From Collinsella aerofaciens (GTDB lineage: Bacteria > Actinomycetota > Coriobacteriia > Coriobacteriales > Coriobacteriaceae): a DNA stretch of 64,000 nt. A program made the position numbers and the translations under genes. Shown here one piece after another: positions 60,353-64,000 of this stretch (the first letter of the stretch is position 1; every line of letters starts with the position of its first letter). Below the pieces are notes generated by a model, which ran no database searches, was not told the DNA's origin, and saw only the letters and a program-made list of their open reading frames with translations. The stretch lies in NCBI RefSeq assembly GCF_002736145.1, contig NZ_CP024160.1, positions 558,001 through 622,000 of the forward strand, read 5' to 3'.

Positions 60353-61122
60353 CGGCGCCCGCATCCGCGCCGGCGCTGCGCATCTTCGCCGGCACCACCG
60401 AGGGCCGCCTTCTGTGCGAATGGGCGAGCGGGGCGGGCATCCCCGCCCGTGCCTATGCGGCAACCGAGTACGGAGGCGAGCTTTTGGGCGAGCTTCCAGG
60501 CATCGAAGTGCATGCGGGCAGGCTCGACGAGGCTGACATGGAGCGCGAGCTTTCCGGCGCGCGCATCGTTGTCGACGCCACGCACCCCTTCGCTACGCTC
60601 GCAAGTGGCAACATCCGGGCCGCTTCGCTCTCCGTGGGTGCACGATGCCTGCGCCTTGCGCGCCCGGTCGAGGCGCTGCCCAAAGGCGTCGTGTCGGTCG
60701 CGTCGATCGCCTGCGCGGCGCGCTTTCTCTCCGAGAACCCGGGTCGCGCGCTTCTCACGACGGGGAGCAAGGAGCTTGCTCCCTACACGAGCGTCGCCGA
60801 TTTCGCGGAGCGCTTCTTCGTGCGTGTGCTCCCGCTGCCCGGTGCTATAACGAAGTGCATCGACGCGGGTTTTTCGCCGTCGCACGTCATCGGCATGCAG
60901 GGGCCCTTCACCCGCGAGCTCAATGAGGCGATGCTTCGGCAGGTGGGCGCCCAGTGGCTTGTGACCAAGGACTCGGGAACCGTAGGCGGCACGGCCGAGA
61001 AGCTCGCCGCCGCGCATGACGTGGGAGCGCGCTGCATCGTGGTCACCCGTCCCGCCGAGGGAAGCGGGGCCCTTTCGCTTCGGGAAGTGGAACACGCGCT
61101 CTTACGGGAGTTCGTGCGCTAG
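60349..61122 (+). CDS. cbiJ: cobalt-precorrin-6A reductase
   Basis: NAD(P)H-dependent reductase, 257 aa, the last gene of the train. FAGTTEGRLLCEWA near the start, IVVDATHPFATLASGNI, VIGMQGPFTRELN and WLVTKDSGTVGGTAEKL are family-typical. GTG 60349 overlaps the cbiC stop. No strong terminator follows; an IS21-type fragment and an inverted repeat do. Confidence 0.92.
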   Translation: MTAPASAPALRIFAGTTEGRLLCEWASGAGIPARAYAATEYGGELLGELPGIEVHAGRLDEADMERELSGARIVVDATHPFATLASGNIRAASLSVGARCLRLARPVEALPKGVVSVASIACAARFLSENPGRALLTTGSKELAPYTSVADFAERFFVRVLPLPGAITKCIDAGFSPSHVIGMQGPFTRELNEAMLRQVGAQWLVTKDSGTVGGTAEKLAAAHDVGARCIVVTRPAEGSGALSLREVEHALLREFVR

Positions 61123-61149
61123 GCGCTCGCCGCGCCTAGCGCCCTCCCG

Positions 61150-61242
61150 CCCGCGAGGAGGATCGCCTCGAGCAAGCTCGACCCGTACAAGCCCGTCATC
61201 CGCCAATAGCTCGAGGACGACGCCCGGAACTGGCGCAAACAG
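61150..61242 (+). pseudogene. possible IS21-family IstA transposase fragment
   Basis: In one frame the DNA reads ASSKLDPYKPVIRQ, a stop at 61207-61209, then LEDDARNWRKQ, which resembles the N-terminal part of IS21-type IstA transposases. About 30 codons remain, with no start and no IstB. It lies between the end of cbiJ and the native MacB-like gene, marking the right edge of the island. Confidence 0.6.
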
Positions 61243-61251
61243 CCCTTCAAT

Positions 61252-61320
61252 AAGTTGCGGTGAAATAGTGTCTGTTTTTGCTGCAAGATAGCATATTCAG
61301 TCCCCAATTCACCGCAACTT
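61252..61320. repeat. 69-bp unit bounded by 13-bp perfect inverted repeats
   Basis: AAGTTGCGGTGAA (61252-61264) is exactly complementary to TTCACCGCAACTT (61308-61320). No T run follows on either strand, so it is not a standard terminator. It sits just downstream of the MacB-like gene and next to the transposase fragment. Confidence 0.75.
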
Positions 61321-61332
61321 GTTGGTGGTGGC

Positions 61333-62547
61333 TTACTGGTAGCGTAGGCACTCCACCGGGTTGAGCTTTGCCGCGCGGCGAGCGGGGTAGAAGCCAAAGA
61401 TTACGCCGATGCCGACGGAGACGCCGAAGGCCAGCAGCACCGTGGCGATTGAAAAGCTCGGTGTGATCTGCCCACTGGCACCGAGCTCGTTGAGAACCCC
61501 TGATCCTGCGGCAAACATCGCGAGGCCCCAGGCCAGCAGATAGCCAATCAGGACACCCAGCAGGCCACCGGTGACGCACAGCGCCGAGGACTCGGCCAAA
61601 AACTGCGCGGTGATATCGCGGCGACTGGCGCCCAAGGCACGGCGAATACCGATCTCGCGGATGCGCTCAGTCACGTTGGTAAGCATCATATTCATAATGC
61701 CGATTCCGCCGACAAGCAGTGAGATACTGGCGACAGCGCCCATGATGAGCGAGAAGGCGCCCATAAACGAGTTGAGTGCATCGATGGCGCTTTTCATGGA
61801 TGTCGCCGATACACTGTCGTACTCATCATCCTCCGCGATGCCCTTCATCGCGCGCACCTTGGACTCGATGGTCTTACAAAGCTCATCCATGTCCGTGCCC
61901 TCGGCGGCGAGTGCCGTCACGCTGGGGAATGAAGGATTCTCGTCGCCAAACAGCCCGGCGATGGTTTCGCGTGGCATATACAGCGTGAGCGAGCCCATGG
62001 AGTCACTGCCGCCATCAATCACGCCTACAATCTGCACCTCGCCGTTGGACACCTTGATGGTTTTCCCCAGCGCATCCTGTTCGTTGCCGTAAAGCTGATC
62101 GGCGCCGCCGCGGCTGATGAGCGCAACGCGCGAGCCTGATTGGGACTCGGCCTGGGAATAGGTGCGCCCCGCAACGAGCTTGCTGGCCCCCACGGCGTCG
62201 AGCATGTCGCTATCGACACCCTGTGCCATGACGGTATAGCTTTTATCGCCGGTCTTGTACTCGGTATACGCGCTGTCGACAATGCCGATCTTCTCTATCT
62301 GCGGCACCAGTTTTTGAAGCTTCTCGATGTCCGACTCGGTGAGTTCTTGCGACGAATAGATTTGCACCATGCGTGCCGCATTGAGGCCCAGACTGTTGAC
62401 CAGGCTGTTTTGGATGCCGCCGATGAGCGAAGTCATGGCGATAACCGAGGCGATGCCGATGACAATGCCCAGGATGGTGAGCAGGCTGCGCCCCTTGTTG
62501 GCCTCGAGCGAGTGAAGGGCTTCCTGGATGAGATCGCGGGCGCTCAT
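61333..62547 (-). CDS. MacB-like ABC transporter permease
   Basis: 404 aa with the four-helix MacB/FtsX layout: an N-terminal helix (LLTILGIVIGIASVIAMTS), a large extracytoplasmic domain (about 45-270), then three C-terminal helices including SLLVGGIGIMNMMLTNVTER and IGVIFGFYPARRAAKLNPVE. The cytoplasmic REIGIRRALGASRRDI loop is diagnostic. Its ATG overlaps the ATPase gene by 4 nt. It probably exports a peptide, lipid or drug with the adaptor and ATPase. Confidence 0.92.
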   Translation of the reverse strand: MSARDLIQEALHSLEANKGRSLLTILGIVIGIASVIAMTSLIGGIQNSLVNSLGLNAARMVQIYSSQELTESDIEKLQKLVPQIEKIGIVDSAYTEYKTGDKSYTVMAQGVDSDMLDAVGASKLVAGRTYSQAESQSGSRVALISRGGADQLYGNEQDALGKTIKVSNGEVQIVGVIDGGSDSMGSLTLYMPRETIAGLFGDENPSFPSVTALAAEGTDMDELCKTIESKVRAMKGIAEDDEYDSVSATSMKSAIDALNSFMGAFSLIMGAVASISLLVGGIGIMNMMLTNVTERIREIGIRRALGASRRDITAQFLAESSALCVTGGLLGVLIGYLLAWGLAMFAAGSGVLNELGASGQITPSFSIATVLLAFGVSVGIGVIFGFYPARRAAKLNPVECLRYQ

Positions 62548-63317
62548 GCCACCACTCCTTTCGGCGGGTTGGCGGAGGCGGAAATCATGGGCAGGCTATC
62601 TACGGCGCTGCGCAGGGTCCGCGGTGCATGTGGAATATACGCGCCGTCGTGAATGCGGCCGTCGCGGATGGTCACGGCACGGTCGGCCTCGGCGGCGATG
62701 CCGGGGTCGTGTGTGATAAGCACGATGGTTTTGCCACGCTCCTGGAGCTTATGGAAGGTCTCCATCACAAGCGCTCCGGTTGCGGAGTCCAGGTTTCCCG
62801 TCGGCTCGTCAGCCAAAATGATAGGCGGATCGTTGACGAGGGCACGTGCGATGGCGACACGCTGCATCTGGCCGCCCGAGAGCTCGGATATGCGGTGGTC
62901 CCAGTGGTCGACGGGCAGCGTGACGGCCTGCAGCGCGTGCACGGCGCGCATTTCGCGCTGGCTACGGGGTACGTTGGTGTAGGCCAGCGGCAGCATGACG
63001 TTTTCGATAACCGACAGGCGCGGCAGCAGGTTGAAGCTCTGAAAGACAAAGCCAATGCTCAGGGCGCGAACTTCGGTGAGCTCGTCATCGTCAAGCTCGG
63101 CCACGTTGAGCCCTTGCAGGTAGTAGTCGCCCGCCGTCGGCTTATCCAGGCAGCCTAGGATGTTCATGAGCGTTGATTTGCCCGAGCCCGAGGGGCCGGT
63201 AATGGCGACGAACTCGCCGGGATCTACCGCCAGGCTCACGTTGTGCAGGATATGGGCGCAGCCGGCCTCGCTCTCAAAGATGCGGTGCACGTTGCGAATG
63301 TCGATGACGGGACGCAT
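62544..63317 (-). CDS. MacB/LolD-like ABC transporter ATPase
   Basis: 257 aa. Walker A ITGPSGSGKSTLMNILG, Q-loop FVFQSFNLLPRLS, signature ISELSGGQMQRVAIARAL, Walker B PIILADEPTGNLDS, and H-loop LITHD. The C-terminal 40 residues are a short extension. It overlaps the adaptor gene stop by one base at its start and the permease gene by 4 nt. Confidence 0.94.
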   Translation of the reverse strand: MRPVIDIRNVHRIFESEAGCAHILHNVSLAVDPGEFVAITGPSGSGKSTLMNILGCLDKPTAGDYYLQGLNVAELDDDELTEVRALSIGFVFQSFNLLPRLSVIENVMLPLAYTNVPRSQREMRAVHALQAVTLPVDHWDHRISELSGGQMQRVAIARALVNDPPIILADEPTGNLDSATGALVMETFHKLQERGKTIVLITHDPGIAAEADRAVTIRDGRIHDGAYIPHAPRTLRSAVDSLPMISASANPPKGVVA

Positions 63318-64000
63318 TACATATCCTCATCGGCAGACATGCTGCCCGAATCCGCGCTGTAGCTGCCGTCAGCCGTTGCGTCCGCTCCGGTGTCCATGAC
63401 GAGGGTGTCACCGTCGCGCAGTTTGGTTATGGGCACGCCGGGGTTGATTTCGTTGCCCTGGTCGTCTCGCTTGACCTGTGTCTTGCCGACTACGGCTTCG
63501 TCATCGTTTTGCGTCACGACGGTCACCTTCACGCGACGGGTTTGCTTGCCATCGTCATCGGTTGCCACGTTGACGTAATAGTGTTCGCCGTCTTCGGTCA
63601 TGAGCGCCATCGTAGGCACCATCACCACGTCGTCGAGCTGCTCGGTCACCACCGAGACCTCGGCCGTCATGCCCGGCTTCAGGCGCGCGTCGGGCGCCTC
63701 GATGAGAATGTCGACGTTAAAGGTCACGCTGCCGCCGCCACCGATGGCGGCGTCGGAGTTTGCCACCGACGCGATAGCCGTGACGGTGCCCTGGCTCACG
63801 ATATCGGGAAACGCGGGATACGTGACGTTGGCGCTCTGCCCAACGGCGATCTTGGCGATGTCCTTTTCGCCCACCTGCACGGTCACCTTCATCTTGGATA
63901 GGTCGGCGATCTGCATGCACTGCTTGCCGCCGCTCGTATCGCTTTCACCCATGATCATGCCGCCTGTTACCGTGGCGCCCACCTTGGCGTTGAGCTCTAC
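63317..64000 (-). CDS. MacA/HlyD-like efflux adaptor, 5' end outside the window
   Basis: The C-terminal part, at least 227 residues, of a membrane-fusion adaptor. VELNAKVGATVTGG at the window edge is the end of a lipoyl-like domain. The beta-barrel region (MKVTVQVGEKDIAKIAVGQ, LKPGMTAEVSVVT) and a membrane-proximal domain with a Ser/Asp-rich end follow. The true start lies beyond position 64000. Confidence 0.88.
   Translation of the reverse strand, partial: VELNAKVGATVTGGMIMGESDTSGGKQCMQIADLSKMKVTVQVGEKDIAKIAVGQSANVTYPAFPDIVSQGTVTAIASVANSDAAIGGGGSVTFNVDILIEAPDARLKPGMTAEVSVVTEQLDDVVMVPTMALMTEDGEHYYVNVATDDDGKQTRRVKVTVVTQNDDEAVVGKTQVKRDDQGNEINPGVPITKLRDGDTLVMDTGADATADGSYSADSGSMSADEDM

Overview
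The window looks like a chromosomal segment of a Coriobacteriia member, most likely Collinsella or a close relative (Actinomycetota). This is inferred from gene content, high GC, frequent GTG/TTG starts and the mix of actinobacterial and Firmicute-like gene sets; no search was run.

Region 1 (1-26.4 kb) is housekeeping DNA, nearly all on the + strand. It opens with a T-box leader controlling ileS, then lspA and an RluD-type pseudouridine synthase, a membrane glycosyltransferase, a prepilin-peptidase-like protein, a dGTPase-type HD protein, rarA, a membrane/partner-protein/sigma-factor/AI-2E-transporter group, alaS-ruvX-mltG-yqeG-aroK and an aroB-like gene, an M24 peptidase, and efp-asp23-nusB-xseB-tlyA-nadK-recN. 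Two members of known families have lost hallmark residues: the RsbW-like protein before the sigma factor and the AroB-like protein after shikimate kinase.

Region 2 (26.4-38.4 kb) is a sugar phosphotransferase locus: an RpiR-type regulator divergent from a fructose-type PTS IIBCA, then ptsH, ptsI and two tandem 1-phosphofructokinase-like genes. After it come cca, two identical tRNA-Glu(CTC) genes, a flippase-like membrane protein and a TetR regulator. A striking 129-bp palindromic element lies just upstream of ptsH.

Region 3 (38.4-61.3 kb) is a corrinoid island, visibly more GC-rich than its flanks and bordered by an IS3-type transposase fragment on the left and an apparent IS21-type fragment on the right. 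A leftward operon behind a cobalamin riboswitch encodes an exported CbiK-type cobaltochelatase lipoprotein, a small lipoprotein and a BtuF/BtuC/BtuD-type transporter. A rightward train of 17 tightly packed genes encodes the anaerobic cobalamin pathway from cobalt-precorrin-2 to the nucleotide-loop steps. The only cobaltochelatase in the island carries an export signal.

Region 4 (61.3-64 kb) returns to native-looking sequence: a leftward MacAB-type efflux system whose adaptor gene runs off the window.
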